Of a stretch of DNA of 64,000 bases, positions 32,419 to 45,260 are shown piece by piece. The position numbers and the translations under genes were made by a program. Every line of letters starts with the position of its first letter. Positions within the stretch are counted from its first letter, which is position 1. Where the stretch lies: positions 7,876,501-7,940,500 of the forward strand of contig JAKSXM010000007.1 in the NCBI GenBank assembly GCA_022575985.1, read 5' to 3'. The notes under the pieces are model-generated. The model was not told the origin of the DNA. It was given only the letters and a program-made list of their open reading frames with translations, and made no database searches. This DNA is from Anagrus nilaparvatae. Lineage: Eukaryota > Arthropoda > Insecta > Hymenoptera > Mymaridae.

Positions 32419-34372
32419 TTAATATGTAGGATTTTATATTCAGCGGAAACATACATCCACAAAATAAAAGTTCTCCATCGAGATATAAAACCTCTAAACT
32501 TAATAGTTTCTAACATCAATCATCATTATTATGATGCAAACTCCAAGGATGATTAAGCTATGAGAATGTGAATTTCCTCTTATTATTTATAATAAAATAT
32601 AAATTCCTTGTCAAAACCGTTTAATCAAGTACATTAATAACCAAATAAAGGTAAATAAAAAATAAAATTTAACAATAGTGTATTCAATATAATAGTAACT
32701 TATTAAGCAAAATAAATTAAGTTCTTATATACTCTTTTAAAATCATTTCATTTGCGAGAAAAATTATTTAAATTGTTATTTCATATAGTCAGTAAAAAAT
32801 GAAGTTAACATAGATTATGTAAAAATTTTAAAATTCAAATATATTCCAAAGAAGATTTTATAGTTAAATATGTTTTATTTAATTTTATCCGATTTTATTA
32901 TCCTATTAAATAACAAATAATTGCAGAAGCAAAAATAAAAATTTGAATTTGTTTTTAACATTAATTTTGAAATCAGAACATAAATAAATGAAGAGTGTTT
33001 TCGTTGCAAAAATCATGTTACTTCTATCAGGGGTATTGAATAGTTCGTTTAAAAAAACTCAAATTTGAACAATTTTTATTCAAAAACTATTATTTGTGTA
33101 AAATATCCTTGCAACAAGCATTTGAACTTTTATGCGAAAACATTCATGAAATTTAAAACAACTTACTTTTAATTGTGACATTTCTTTACAAAGATCTCAT
33201 TTGGACTTTAAACATTAATTGCAACAGCAAGTTTTAATTTTTCATCAATTCTTACTGTCTCTGATGAATGAAAAATAATGCATCTTTAAGTAAAATTGAG
33301 TTATATGTTGCTAAAATTCCAAGCCATTATTTAAATCTACACTGTTACCTTACTTTGCTTGACAGTAGAATATCGATCATTTTGTAAATAATTAGTCCTT
33401 TTATTTAAAAAAATATGAATCAGAAAATGCCACTGAAATAATATAAAAATTTTTTCATACTTCATATTATTTAAAAATTCTTGCCCAATAAGATCGATAA
33501 ATTCTTTAAAATAATTTAAAAAAAAAAGTTTTTCTAGGTAGTCTGCGATGCGCACGCATAACAAACACAATTTTTACACAAAGTTATAACAAAGTCTAAA
33601 AAAGAAATATTAAAAACTTTATTTTATATAATAAGTACTACATTTATACCTAGAAAATATTATAAAACAATGCTAGGAAACGAGATTTTGCAAAACATTT
33701 AAAACTTAGTTATTTTATATTTTTAATTCCTTTTTCATGACAGTTTTGTATGTAAAAAAGTTGAATATAAAATGTAATTAATTATTAATAGTGTATCGTA
33801 ACAAAAGTTTTCTCTACTGTCAGTATTGGAAAAATAACTTTTTTCTGTTCTATTTAAAAAATAAATTTTGATTGACTGAAGAATAGAAAATGAAAAGAAA
33901 AGTCACAAAGCAATTAAACACCTTTAACGAAAATATCATTAGTTTTTCACTTTGATCTTCAATTATTCTATGCAAAAAGGTTCCATTAAGATGCTATTAT
34001 ATAACCTATCATCAAAAGAATTTATTCGCTTCTGATTTTATTACAAAAGAAACTTTTCTCTTTTATGTATTTCAATAAACTTTAAAAAAATATTATTATT
34101 TTGGTTCAAATAAGATACTGACAAGGGGAGTTCAATACATTTGGAACAAAAAATTACACCAAATGGTAATGGATGAGTTTGTTATGTTGAAAAAACATTC
34201 CGACTACTCTCCGTTCATTCCAATGGGCCTTTTTGGCCTAGAAACACAGGACTCAATGTTATAAAATAGGATTTTTTGGTAATTTTCAATGAAACGCCAA
34301 AACCTTGCAAGTTAACCAAAACCCTTCTAGTTGGTCTCATTTTTTTGGTTTAAGTATCACCTTTCAAACGCC
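32419..34372. other. AT-rich stretch, no gene seen
   Basis: No exon recognised. It contains one copy of a short dispersed motif (TATATACTC, then ATTTCATTTGCGAGAAAA) at about 32724-32766. The minus-strand frame at 33337-33570 has no known motif. Confidence 0.5.
32724..32766 (+). repeat. Short dispersed motif, copy 1
   Basis: TATATACTC followed within ~12 bases by ATTTCATTTGCGAGAAAA. Also found at 37758-37798 and 47273-47312. Confidence 0.55.
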
Positions 34373-34863
34373 GTAAACCGCAATTTTTTTAATTAATTCT
34401 ATAATTACTACAGCCAATTAACCAAACGGTCATTGTTGGCTAAAAATGACCAATTTTTAAAATGCTGCTAAATTTGTAATTTTTGACAAAAATGGGTTTT
34501 ATAAGTCTGAAAAAAATTTTTACAAGCTTCAAGTTTCCAAAACTTCTTTACTTTAATTTTTTCAATTATTTGTTAACCAGATATGATAATTTGAAGTAAC
34601 AGTCCCAATTTTACGATTTTTTAAAAAAGCTCATTTTTAATGTTAACTTTGAAGAGCCATTCCTTAAAAAAGAAACAAGGAAATGAGACGAGTAAAAATT
34701 TTTTGGAAACTTCAAGCTCTTATAAATTTATTCAGACCTATAAAACCCATTTATGTCAGAAATTACAAATGTGGCAGCATTTTAAAAATTGGTCATTTTT
34801 AAACAAAAATGACCATTCGATTAATAGTGATGAGAGAATTAGTGATAAAAAATTGCGGTTTAC
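34373..34863. repeat. Long inverted repeat, arms ~175-180 bp
   Basis: The arms 34373-34553 and 34691-34863 pair over most of their length with mismatches; the spacer is ~137 bp. Matched anchors from outside to inside are GTAAACCGCAATTTTTT, AAAAATGACCAATTTTTAAA, ATGGGTTTTATA and AAGTTTCCAAAA. The plus-strand frame at 34640-34888 crosses the right arm and is a by-product. It is either a foldback transposon or a decayed inverted duplication. Confidence 0.8.
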
Positions 34864-36860
34864 AATTTTTAAATTAATTAAATTCTAATTTTTTACTTTT
34901 ACACATTTTTTTAATGATAATATTAATTATATTGTAATTTTCAGCATCAAATGATATTCACAATGCATTTACATTTTTCAAATTATGAATTCAGCCTTCA
35001 AAAAGGGAGCATAATATTTCTTCAATTAACAACAAAACATCCTTGCAAAAAAAAATGCATGAGAAAGTTAAATAATTTCACATTTAACCTTATATAATTA
35101 TAAGTAAAGGTATATCTTGAAATTGCTTTAATTCGCAAACATGATACCTAAAATTATTCATAATTACCTACTGCTATTCATTCTAAATTATAATGTTAAC
35201 AAATTAAATTATACTATAATTGATAGCTATTAAAATGAAAATTTACTGCAGGAATTTCCATCTATAATTTAGTATTCCAAATTGATTTATTTTTTTCTAA
35301 ATTATTAAATTTTAGGTAACTTTGTTAGTATAAAAATTAATTTAGTAATTTTAAAAATTATGAAAGTATGCAGGAATTTTTATGTCATATTAGATATTAT
35401 TTGATTTGAAAAATTTATTAAATTGTAAGAAAAAATGGAATTTTTCTTAGTTTGAAAAAAGTATTGAATACTATTTTCACGTCCCAATTTAAATTTTAAT
35501 GTAGAAAATTATCTTTTTATTATTTTCTTAACATTCTTATTTTCTACAAATAAGAAATTAATAAAAAAATTTATTTTTATTATTTTTTTCTCGCAACTAA
35601 AATGACAATTGCACATTATAAGTACTGGATCAATTTAATTTAAATTAAATTAAGTAGCTGATCAAGAGCATGTTAATATATAAATTAATTCATCTTTTAT
35701 TCTACAATAACCATCTGGTTACAAATATGGTAATGTGTAAGGCAGATATAATAATCGAAATTGTAAATAATGAAAAATATTACAAAAATTTTTAGTTATT
35801 ATAAAGACACTTATAAAAGTACTAGAAAACGTACATTTATAAATGTACATAAAAAGTATTTAATTTCTTACTTGCTTCTACACCATGATACAAATGAGTA
35901 CATGTGAGTATATTTCTGGTTTAATAAGATCCAGTTCCCACATTTGTACATGTTAATAATTATAAATTAACATGCATATGATTCTTTATAATTATTCTTT
36001 ATTAATAAAATAATTTTTTCAAAATCTTTTAAATTCTAAAGTACAAATGTCAGTCAAATCAAAAATACTTCAAAATACTTTAGTATTTAGAAATATATTC
36101 AAATACACTTTATAGAAAAAAACCACTCGAAACATCATCTGCATTCATTAACTTCTATTTAAAAGAAAATGTCAAAAGAAAAAAGTTAACTCTTTTCAAC
36201 TCTCGATATTACTCGAATACATCAATATTCATTTCAAAGTTCATTTCTTTTACTATTTTTTATCAAAAAAAAACCAAGCGAATCTAACCGAATAAATAAA
36301 TATAAAATCAGTTAGAATCTCAAACACGTACTTATTCCGTTATAGTTTGTATAATATTCTATACTTTTTAACTTTATAATCATGAAAAATCTACTTAAAA
36401 ACGTTTTCTTTAAATGGGGCATTCTAAAGTAAATGACTAACGATAGATATCTTGAAGATGTCTGATAAAATATAAAGTCATTTTTTTATGTGTCTTTTTT
36501 TGCAATGAATTTAATTATTTTTACATGTCAAGATTCAAGGATTTTAGTTCATTATTTTGATTAATTTAAGTACATTGTCATTATTATATGGCATTTTTCT
36601 TCATTCACATTTTAATAACTGACTTTAATATTCAATAAAAATAAAGAAATAAGTTAAATACGTGGATGAATTTATTCGTCGTAAAAGTCTACGTATAAAT
36701 GATTAAATAAGTAATACCAAAGTCATTATAACAATTAAAATAACTCATAATAAAAGGTTACCCACAAAAGAAAAGTAGACTATTTTTGAAGAAAGTTCAG
36801 TAAAACAGTTTTAAAAGGATGATAAATAGCATTAACAACGAGAGTAACAAGCAAACACGA
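34864..36860. other. AT-rich stretch, no gene seen
   Basis: No exon, RNA gene or repeat recognised. Confidence 0.5.
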
Positions 36861-36890
36861 GTCTCTCCCTCTCTCTCTCTCTCTCTCTCA
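36861..36890. repeat. (CT)n microsatellite
   Basis: A run of CT dinucleotides with one CCCT interruption near the start. Confidence 0.9.
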
Positions 36891-38111
36891 TTTTCCAAGT
36901 TTATTTCTCATAAAACATATTTAAACATTATGAGTACTATGCGGTTGTTTTAGGCCTGAAAAACTTAGATAATATTTTATAATATAAAATTTCATAGATT
37001 TATAGCCTATCTAGAATAAATCTTTTGAGATTATTACTTATTTTAATGATATTATTCTGATTTAATTGGAAATTTAATGAAAGTATTTTGCATCTCAGAA
37101 TGTTATTTGTAAATGCGATTTTTAATTGTACGCTTTTTTAATTAGTGTCTTCGTAAAAAAAAACTGTCACTCAAAGAAACCGTTATTTGCCTTTTTTCTT
37201 GACCTCTACTTTGAGGTATTATTTTGTGTGCTATTATTACTGAACGAAACATATAATTTTTTAATTTTGGGTCAAAACAGTAATCACATACCTACTTATT
37301 TCTATTCATGGTTTTATAAAAAAAAAATTGAATTCAGATTTTATTCTTAGAACCTTTCTTTAAATATTAAAAAAGTTTCAGATTGGTTAATATCTTTTTC
37401 AATACATGCAATAGCAATATAACCATATTTAGTTTTGCTTGTCGGGGTTTAAAATATCGTAATAAGCTTTCATCATCCTAAATGTAAAATGCGATCACTT
37501 TAATCGGGAAAATAATAGCTTACATTTAGGTAAAGTATCTAATTCCTTGAAATTATCTTTAAAAATAGAAAACAAATCTCACCAATTGAACCTCAAGGTA
37601 TAATTATAAGATGCTTTACCTATAAACTACTAAACGAGAGAAAAGCCAAGTCAGGATTCTGTGAAGCTATTCAATAATCATAATAAAATAATAAATATAT
37701 ATATACAATAATTTTTTAAATTTATAATACGTAGAGTTATAAGTGATACTTCTTTTTATATACTCTTCAGAACTCATTTCATTTGCGAGAAAATATTTAG
37801 TTTAAACTAACACACTATATTCCTTTATAAATGAGTAAAAAAAGCTAATCATTAAAGAAAAAGAAAATCTTGTACAATTATTTTATGTATGTATTTACAC
37901 AAAATTGTAAGCCGATAAAAATGAGGATTAAGCTAACATGCTGAGTTAGACAATTTACATAAAATTTTATTTAGAGTACATCTGTACGTCTTACAGCTAT
38001 ACATGCTGTATATAATACACGGCTAGACTGTTTTGATTGAAATTTTAATAACTAATTGAAATTTCAAACAAACTTATTGAAAATTAAAGCGAATTCCTGA
38101 AATTTCAAGCA
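36891..38111. other. AT-rich stretch, no gene seen
   Basis: No exon recognised; the frame at 37126-37350 lacks any known motif. The short dispersed motif (copy 2) lies at about 37758-37798. Confidence 0.5.
37758..37798 (+). repeat. Short dispersed motif, copy 2
   Basis: TATATACTC, then CATTTCATTTGCGAGAAAA; same as at 32.7 and 47.3 kb. Confidence 0.55.
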
Positions 38112-38420
38112 GTTATTTAAATTAACTAAAAAAAACTTTAGGAAAGTTCAAATTTTATTCCCCTCCCCTTCTTTTATCAGTTATTTAAATAAAATTCACT
38201 ATTCTAATTTTTTTTTCTTCATAAAAAATTTAAAAAAAGGAGGGGGATAAAATTTGAAATTTCCTAAAGTTTTTTTTAGTAAAATTTTAAATAACTGTTT
38301 TAAATTTCAAGCATTTGCTTGTCCAATTGACATTCACCCCTTCAATCAGAATAATTCAGCAACCCACCTCCTTGATTTTCAGATGTTCAGAGTACCCCTC
38401 TCTATGAGCATGTTATTAAG
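38112..38420. repeat. Inverted repeat joined to a family S remnant
   Basis: Arms at about 38115-38178 and 38232-38300 pair: AACTTTAGGAAAGTTCAAAT and ATTCCCCTCCCC against GGAGGGGGATAAAATTTGAA. To the right, 'TTGATTTTCAGATGTTCAGA', then GTACCCCTCTCTATGAGCATG matches the terminal part of family S. Confidence 0.65.
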
Positions 38421-39532
38421 TTATGTAATAAAAATAAATCCGATTATCTTATATCCTACAAAAATACGATTTTTATACATACAAATTTAACGTAAGACGA
38501 AAAAAAATCGAAGGGTATAAAAAAGTAAATCCTATATTTTTGTTTTTTTATTTACAGCTTGTTCTTATCTCTTAGCTTAATCGCAAATCAGTTTGCTTGT
38601 TTTTTAAACCTTTTTTATTTTCTTATAACATTCAATACTAAAAAAAAACTTGTAGAATGATTCTTAAGGATAAAAATGCACGAGGAGATGCACTTTGACT
38701 TGCATAAAAATCAAAAGTATTTATAAGTATTCGTACAAGAAAGTTCTCAAGGAAATCATGAAAAACTTTTTTTTAATACATTTAAATATTATTGCGAAGA
38801 TGTATTATAAATACAAACAGCTTTTGCATATAAATTTTTTCATGCATAAAAAAAACAAAACAGATTTTTTTTTTCTTAAAAAATGAATCCAATAAATATG
38901 TAGAAAGATTTTTTTATTTTTACCGATAATCACGTTTCTGCAATTCGGGTATACTTAAATCGCGTGATTTACATGAACAATATTTTTGTTTGCTTCTCAA
39001 ATACACTAAGTGCATTTAAAATTTTTTTATTTTAAGAAAAATATTTAAATTTAATAATAAAAATATTATGATAATAAAATTATAATTTAGTCTAAATATT
39101 ACGATTTTCAGGGTGATGGCTGATATTAAACATGCAAATAAAAAACGCTGCCAACCAATGGCTCGAAGTTTTTTCAAAAAAAGAGGTAAATGGGTTAATG
39201 TAAACATGAGTTATATTTGGATATAATACCAGAAATACTAATGTAAAAAATTTTAATATGAAAAATGACCACATAAAAGATCAAAAATAAAAAAACTTTG
39301 TGTGAAAAATCGGAACTTAAAAATTCTTAAATTCTGCTATGTAATCGATTAAATCTCATAGTATACTTAAAAGAAGAGTGTACGAGTTGGATCTGTCAGA
39401 TCTTGAATCCAAATAGAAACAATCTATGAAGACTAAGGAAGTATACACCTAAAAATTTCTTTGATTCAATTAACTCTAACATACAAATAACCACACAAAA
39501 AATTATACAAAGGAGGCAGCTAGTAGAATATA
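38421..39532. other. AT-rich stretch, no gene seen
   Basis: No exon recognised. Short frames on both strands here are low-complexity Lys/Phe/Ile strings. Confidence 0.5.
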
Positions 39533-42450
39533 TAGGGTGATCGTGCCTAAAATTGCGAATAACTCATAATAAATTATTTTAGCACTAAAAAAATATTAAA
39601 AGGATATCTCGTCTTTCGTCCCTTCATTTTTTCTACCTCGTTTTATCTTTTGTCACAAAATATAAAAGTATGAAAAGTATGCACTTTTTCTTTGGATGCT
39701 GACTTTTTTATTCTTGTGTGTTTGAAGGGGGAGTATGCAGGAGAAATTAAGTTTCTTTTTTATTAATGTGTTTTTATAACTTTAAAAAAATAAATAAATA
39801 AACACATATTTTTTACTTTTTTTATTGGCTTTAATATTTTATTTATGATTTTATGTGCATATAGAACACTTTGATATAGAAAATACCCCACTCTCACGAT
39901 TATCCCTATTTACTGAATAACTACGAGAGGAAGAAGGCGCCGCCACTACATGAACCCATCCTGCATGAACCAGTTGAGCGCGAGTCGTTGACTCGGGAAC
40001 ATCGACGTTCGTGTAGAAAATATTTTAAAAAAAATCTTAGTTTGCAAAAAAAAAAAATTTTTAATTGGTTTTAGTTTTTTAAATATTGTAAGCAATAAAC
40101 AAAACAATTTTATTTTGTGTTTTTGTGGAATAAAAGTTAAGTGTTAAGTTTTTTGTTACATTTTTTTTTATTTATTGCATATATTGTGTTGTATTTTTTG
40201 TGTAAGCCGGTGTATTTAAAGTTTTTATTTGATATTTTGAAAAGTGAATAAATGCAAAAGTTTTCAGTCAAATAAAATTGGCCTTCGATACAAAAAAAAA
40301 GTTACACATTAATAAAATTTATAGAAGTTACACTAATGAAAAAAGTGGAAAATAAAAAAAACGTGCATGTTTTTTGTTAGTTAAAAAAATCTGAAGAATT
40401 TTGTTATTTTGTATAAAGTTAAATTCAAGCTAAGAAGATTATAATGGTAAATAGTCTTTATGGAGGCACCTTTGTACCCTAGGTCAACGTACTTATATTC
40501 TATGTTATAAGCCTCGAGAAAGGAACTTTATACATAATTTTTTTTTTAGTGAGTTAAAAAATAAATAAGAAGTGAAAAGAAAAATAAAAGAAAAATACGT
40601 AAAATAAAAGATGTACTAACTGAAGGATATTGGAAAATTGGTAGGTAAATTTATTTTTTAATAATTAAAACTTGAATTAAAACATATGGGTTAATATTTC
40701 TAAATTTTATCTCAGTTTTATACAGTTAAGTCTTAAAATAGAGCCCTAAATACATTTGTAAAATATTTGCATTAAAAAAATGATTTTTCCAACTTTTTAT
40801 AGGGTTCTGGATCCAATCATCTCTTTTTTTTTTATCAATTTTAATTGTACATGCACGAGAAAACTAGCATTTATCTCTAGTGGCTTTACTCTTCAGTAGG
40901 GCTTATCGATATGTTTTTTTCGTGTAAAAGTTATAAAATTTTTTAGCTGTGCTTGTTGTTTTTACGAGTAAATCTTGTTATTTTTGAAAAAAAAAGTGAA
41001 AAATTGTTACTTTTATTGTTATTGTGTTCAATTTTATGTATAAAACAAAAGTACTGAATGGTTACAAAGTTACCCCTTTTCATATTTCCTTTATACATCA
41101 ATCCAAAAAATTCCATGTAATCTTCAAAAAAATTCGAATAAAAAAGTCTAAAAGTAAAGTAAGTACTACGAGTCTATCATATAAGGGGAGAAGATAGGGT
41201 GTAGCATATAAATTTGAGCAGAAAAAAAATAAAATAAGACTTTTTTATTCGTGCTTAGAATTTTAAAATATTAGTATCATCGATTATTTTTTTAAGGTGT
41301 AAGAAATAATCGAATTTGTGTATGTTCAATGTAAAAGGAAATGGAGGTTGACATTTATAGTTGATAATGATAATAATAATAATGTGCCATTGCAGGAAAA
41401 GTCCATACAAACCTTAGCAAAGTTCATTGAAATTTATCTATGATTAAACTTGTCATTTTCATATAGAGAGAGACTAGTGCAGGAAGTATTGAATTTTAGG
41501 ATAAATTTCCAATCGAATAGATACTGCACATATATATTGAGGTTATGTCGATTTTGGCAATATAATATCTTGGGAGGAATTTAGTTTAATGGAAGAAAAT
41601 CCGCTGTATATTTCTGTTATTAAGTAATGCAGAGATTTTATTTTTTAAATTCGATTTTTATATCTTAAATCACCATATAAATTATTTTTTATTGCAGATA
41701 TAATTTATTTAAATAAATCGAGTTTACTACATATGTAAGACGTTTGTGACAAATGGTTTCCGAAAATTCTGTTTTTTTTAGCTTTTATTAGGGCAAAAAT
41801 CTCTCAATAAATTATATATCATCATTTTTATTAGTTAAAAAGACCCTTTTTGGCAGTAAGATAATTTTTAGAAAAATTTCACATGAGATTGCAGGGAAAC
41901 TCAAGTCTATCTAATCTCTTAAAAAGGCTTTTATACAAAAATTTTTAAAACTAATGTCCCGGTTTTTTTAAATAAGTGGTGTCAGAAATCTCTGGAGAGT
42001 TGTTATACCAAACATGTTTATGTGAAAATCTACCTTAACGTCATTTTTTACTGTTATATTTTTTATTTACGACTTTGCAGATTTTACTATATTTTCATTT
42101 TTTATTGAATTCTTTGGAATTTCTAAACACCGACTCATGGCCCCAACTAATAGGAATTTTTGAAAAAAATATCAAAAAATAACCTTAAATTTTCTATACA
42201 TTTTTTTTCATTAATCTTATGCTTAAAAATCAAAAATTAATAAAGTATGTAAATGATTTTGCCTAGAACGGAGATTTTTTTAACCAGAGGTTGTTTCCAG
42301 TGAATTTCAGAAAATTTATTTTTCTCATTTCCTAATCACGTAAAAAATTGATAATTCTGCAAAACTAAAAGATATTGAACAATAACACCACAAAATTATA
42401 TCACCAGATGCTTCTTCCATATTCAATACGAACGAACACGAATCACCCTA
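39533..42450. mobile_element. Possible 2.9-kb TIR element with TA target duplication
   Basis: TAGGGTGA-TCGTG at 39533-39545 and CACGAATCACCCTA at 42437-42450 are inverted repeats with one base of length difference. Both ends are flanked by TA (39531-39532, 42451-42452). TATAGGGTG-type ends are common in Tc1/mariner-like and related elements. No transposase frame survives; the interior is AT-rich apart from a GC-richer patch at 39900-40015. The short terminal match over a long distance could arise by chance in such DNA, so this call is uncertain. Confidence 0.45.
39900..40015. other. Isolated GC-rich patch
   Basis: It contains GAAGGCGCCGCC, two ATGAACC repeats and the hairpin GAGTC-GTT-GACTC. 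It stands out against AT-rich flanks over 20 kb. It could be a transposon remnant or a 5' non-coding exon; no long frame crosses it. Confidence 0.35.
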
Positions 42451-42452
42451 TA

Positions 42453-43752
42453 CTAAAAATACCATATTTTATTTAGAATAGAAAAATTGATACATCTAAA
42501 ATGGTTATTATTATTGTAATAATCTAAAAAATAAATTATAAATTTGACATAAATAGAATTTAAAACTTTTTCTTTTCTTTAGAATCTGGAGTTAATTCAC
42601 GTTTTGTATTATGATTAATAGCAACAAAAATAATAGATTTTTAGTACAATAAAAACGTATAAGTTAATTATGATTTAAGTATGCTATTTTTTGATTGAAA
42701 AAAATAAAGAAATATAATTTATGAACCATTTTTTACGTACTTCTTTATATGGTAATTTACAAAAAAGATTTTTTCAAGTACGTACATTTTTTATATCTTT
42801 GGTAAATCTTAATGTTTAAAAAAAATTTTTGGAAAAATGTATGCTTAACTTTTTGTTTTTGATAAACTTTCACCAGTTTTAAAAGTACTCCACAATTTTA
42901 AGAAAAAATGTACAAAAAGTAATAAACGAGGCAACTTAAAAAAGTTATACGATATCAAAGTTTGATAAAAAAAATTGATCGATTTTGTATATTTTTTTGC
43001 AATACACTCAACAATCAAGAACCCATAAATGTATTGACTCACATACACGTGGAAAAAACAGTTAATATCGTAAAACGTTATCACATTTATCCGAATCCAA
43101 CGTGTCTCGTCTCTTATAACCAAAAAGTTGCTACTACAACAATACAGAAGAGACCTACCACGAAGTTAGAGTGATTTCCGATCTTTTTTTGTGTCAAACG
43201 AAACTGATATAGAAAACGATTCCATTTAATATAGACGTTTGTTGCAATACTTTTTTTTGATGATTGCATTACAAAGTTTTGTGGTTTTTGTATTTTTCCA
43301 ATATTTTGATGTGCGTATACAGCACTGGAAGCAACACTAGAAGTTAATTAACGTTTTTGTTTTGAAAACTCTTGACGAGAACGCAAAATATAATTTGTTA
43401 GTTAGCTAATAATTACAGTTTGAGGTTTTCTCAACTTTCGTCTCTCTTTTAATACCCAAGGGCATACAAAGTAGTTATTTTATGAGCAAGCTAATTTTTC
43501 ATCACGTTAATTTTATTACAAAATATAAATTTATTTGCTTAAAACTTTTTTTTATTCATTTGTTATTTGAGCATTAAAAAATATGAATTGGTAAAGCTTT
43601 TTCTTTTACTCTGTCCCTATGTATGTACTTATAAATGAAAAATAATGAGTTTTTCAAAAAACAAAAAACGTAGCATACAACATGTTCTTCCTTTTATTTG
43701 CTTTAAATGATTTGAACTTTACAGGATATAAATTTTAGGAATTATGAAATAA
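42453..43752. other. AT-rich stretch, no gene seen
   Basis: No exon recognised. Overlapping frames on both strands at 42845-43174 have no known motif and cancel each other as evidence. Confidence 0.45.
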
Positions 43753-43847
43753 ATATCAAATGATCATTCATAATCAACCAGTACTGGGCTAAATTATCCC
43801 ATTAAAAATAGCCCAGTACTGGTCGATTATAAATAATCATTCGATAT
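43753..43847. repeat. Near-perfect 39-bp hairpin
   Basis: Arms 43753-43791 and 43809-43847 with a 17-base loop. The inner 12-13 bases (ACCAGTACTGGGC/GCCCAGTACTGGT) match perfectly and the outer part has few mismatches. CCAGTACTGG is itself a palindrome. Possible small foldback element or structured RNA. Confidence 0.8.
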
Positions 43848-44854
43848 ATATTAAAAAATTATAGGCGATTAAAGCAACAAAAACTTTAATAATATAATAT
43901 GAAATAAATTATTATAAATTTGTTTCTTTCAAAATTATTTTTGAAAAATTTGTAAAATTTATTTTTTAAAAAATTAAATATAAAATTAAATGTTTTAGTT
44001 TATGATAGGTTTGATTTGCAGCAGTTTAATGAACAACCAAAATTTTTCTACATTTGAGCATTTCTAAATTTAGAAAAAATTTAAGTTTCGGAATAATTTT
44101 GCAATAAATAGAACTTCTATTTTTTGCAAAAAACTAAAATTTTCTCTACTTTTTTTTATATTTAAAAAAAATGAATTAAAATTAAAATGAAAATAGCTTG
44201 TTGAGAAATTAAGTAAATGTTTAAGTTGCATCAATTTGATATTACAAAAACAAAGGAGCGAATATACATTAATCTACTTGTGGTTTGGCATCTTTGTGTG
44301 TAAAGTCCATACAAAGTCTTCTCAATTTCAAAGTCTTTTGGGCAAATGTTTCTTTAAGCATAAAAGGGTAGTAAACGTATTGAATAGAAGCGAAATGTAA
44401 ATTTTCAAAGAAAACTAATGCCAGAAGAAAATTTAATTATTACCTATGAATAGAAAATTATATTTTTAATTATCATTTGACATATTAAAAACCTGTCTAT
44501 GTTTAATGATAATTGAATTTAATTATTTAAATTAAAAGGATATTTTAGTACCATTATATTATTAGTTCATCTATAAGATAAATGTATGAATTATTATCAT
44601 TTATTGATTGATTGATTATTAATTACAATTACAATTATATACAATTTGAAATTATTATTCTATTATAGAAAATATAATAATCTATGACAAATTTATCAAA
44701 TGCAATTTTAAAGCTAATCGATGGAAAATAATTGAAATGACACATTTTATTTTTTTAAAATAGATCTAAAAATTCATAATAATATTAGAAATTAATGATA
44801 TTTTTATTTATATTACGGTTGTCAGTTTAGTACTATAAAAAATTTTAATACTTT
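43848..44854. other. AT-rich stretch, no gene seen
   Basis: No exon or repeat recognised. Confidence 0.5.
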
Positions 44855-45260
44855 CGTGGCTACTGTACAGAAAAATTTTGTTTGAAATAAATTGGAATAT
44901 AAGAATTACCAAAAATATTGAAAAATATACTGTAGAAATAAGACACCGAAGTAAAAAAATAAATTCAAATAGGCAGTTTAAAAATGCAAATGTAGATGTC
45001 GCTTTATGCTCGTACATGAAAAGGCTTTTTAATATTATAAAATAAAGAATTTAATACACTAATTCAAATTTAAAATTAAATTGGATTTTATTTAATTTAA
45101 TACAATTTGTTTCTAAAATTACACAAATACATTATTTGATCAATTGATTATAAAAAACGTTGATTACAATTTAAAAATATAATTCACAATTTTTTGGGAT
45201 AATTTCCACGGTAATTTTTTTTAACAATATTTTTAACAATCATAAATAGTTTTCAGAGAT
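44855..45260 (+). repeat. Dispersed repeat Q, copy 1
   Basis: The best conserved block is 'GTTTAAAAATGCAAATGTAG', then ATGTCGCTTTATGCTCGTA and CATGAAAAGGCTTTTTAATA, at about 44975-45060. A second block, ATTTCCACGGTAATTTTTTT, follows about 140 bp later. Copies lie at 50.2 and 54.8 kb in the same orientation. The region also gives a small minus-strand frame (44808-45017) with no known motif. Confidence 0.8.

Noticed and set aside
33256..33280. CTGATGA as a second hammerhead core
   Set aside because: No GAAAC or cleavage triplet at the required spacing, and no stem II.
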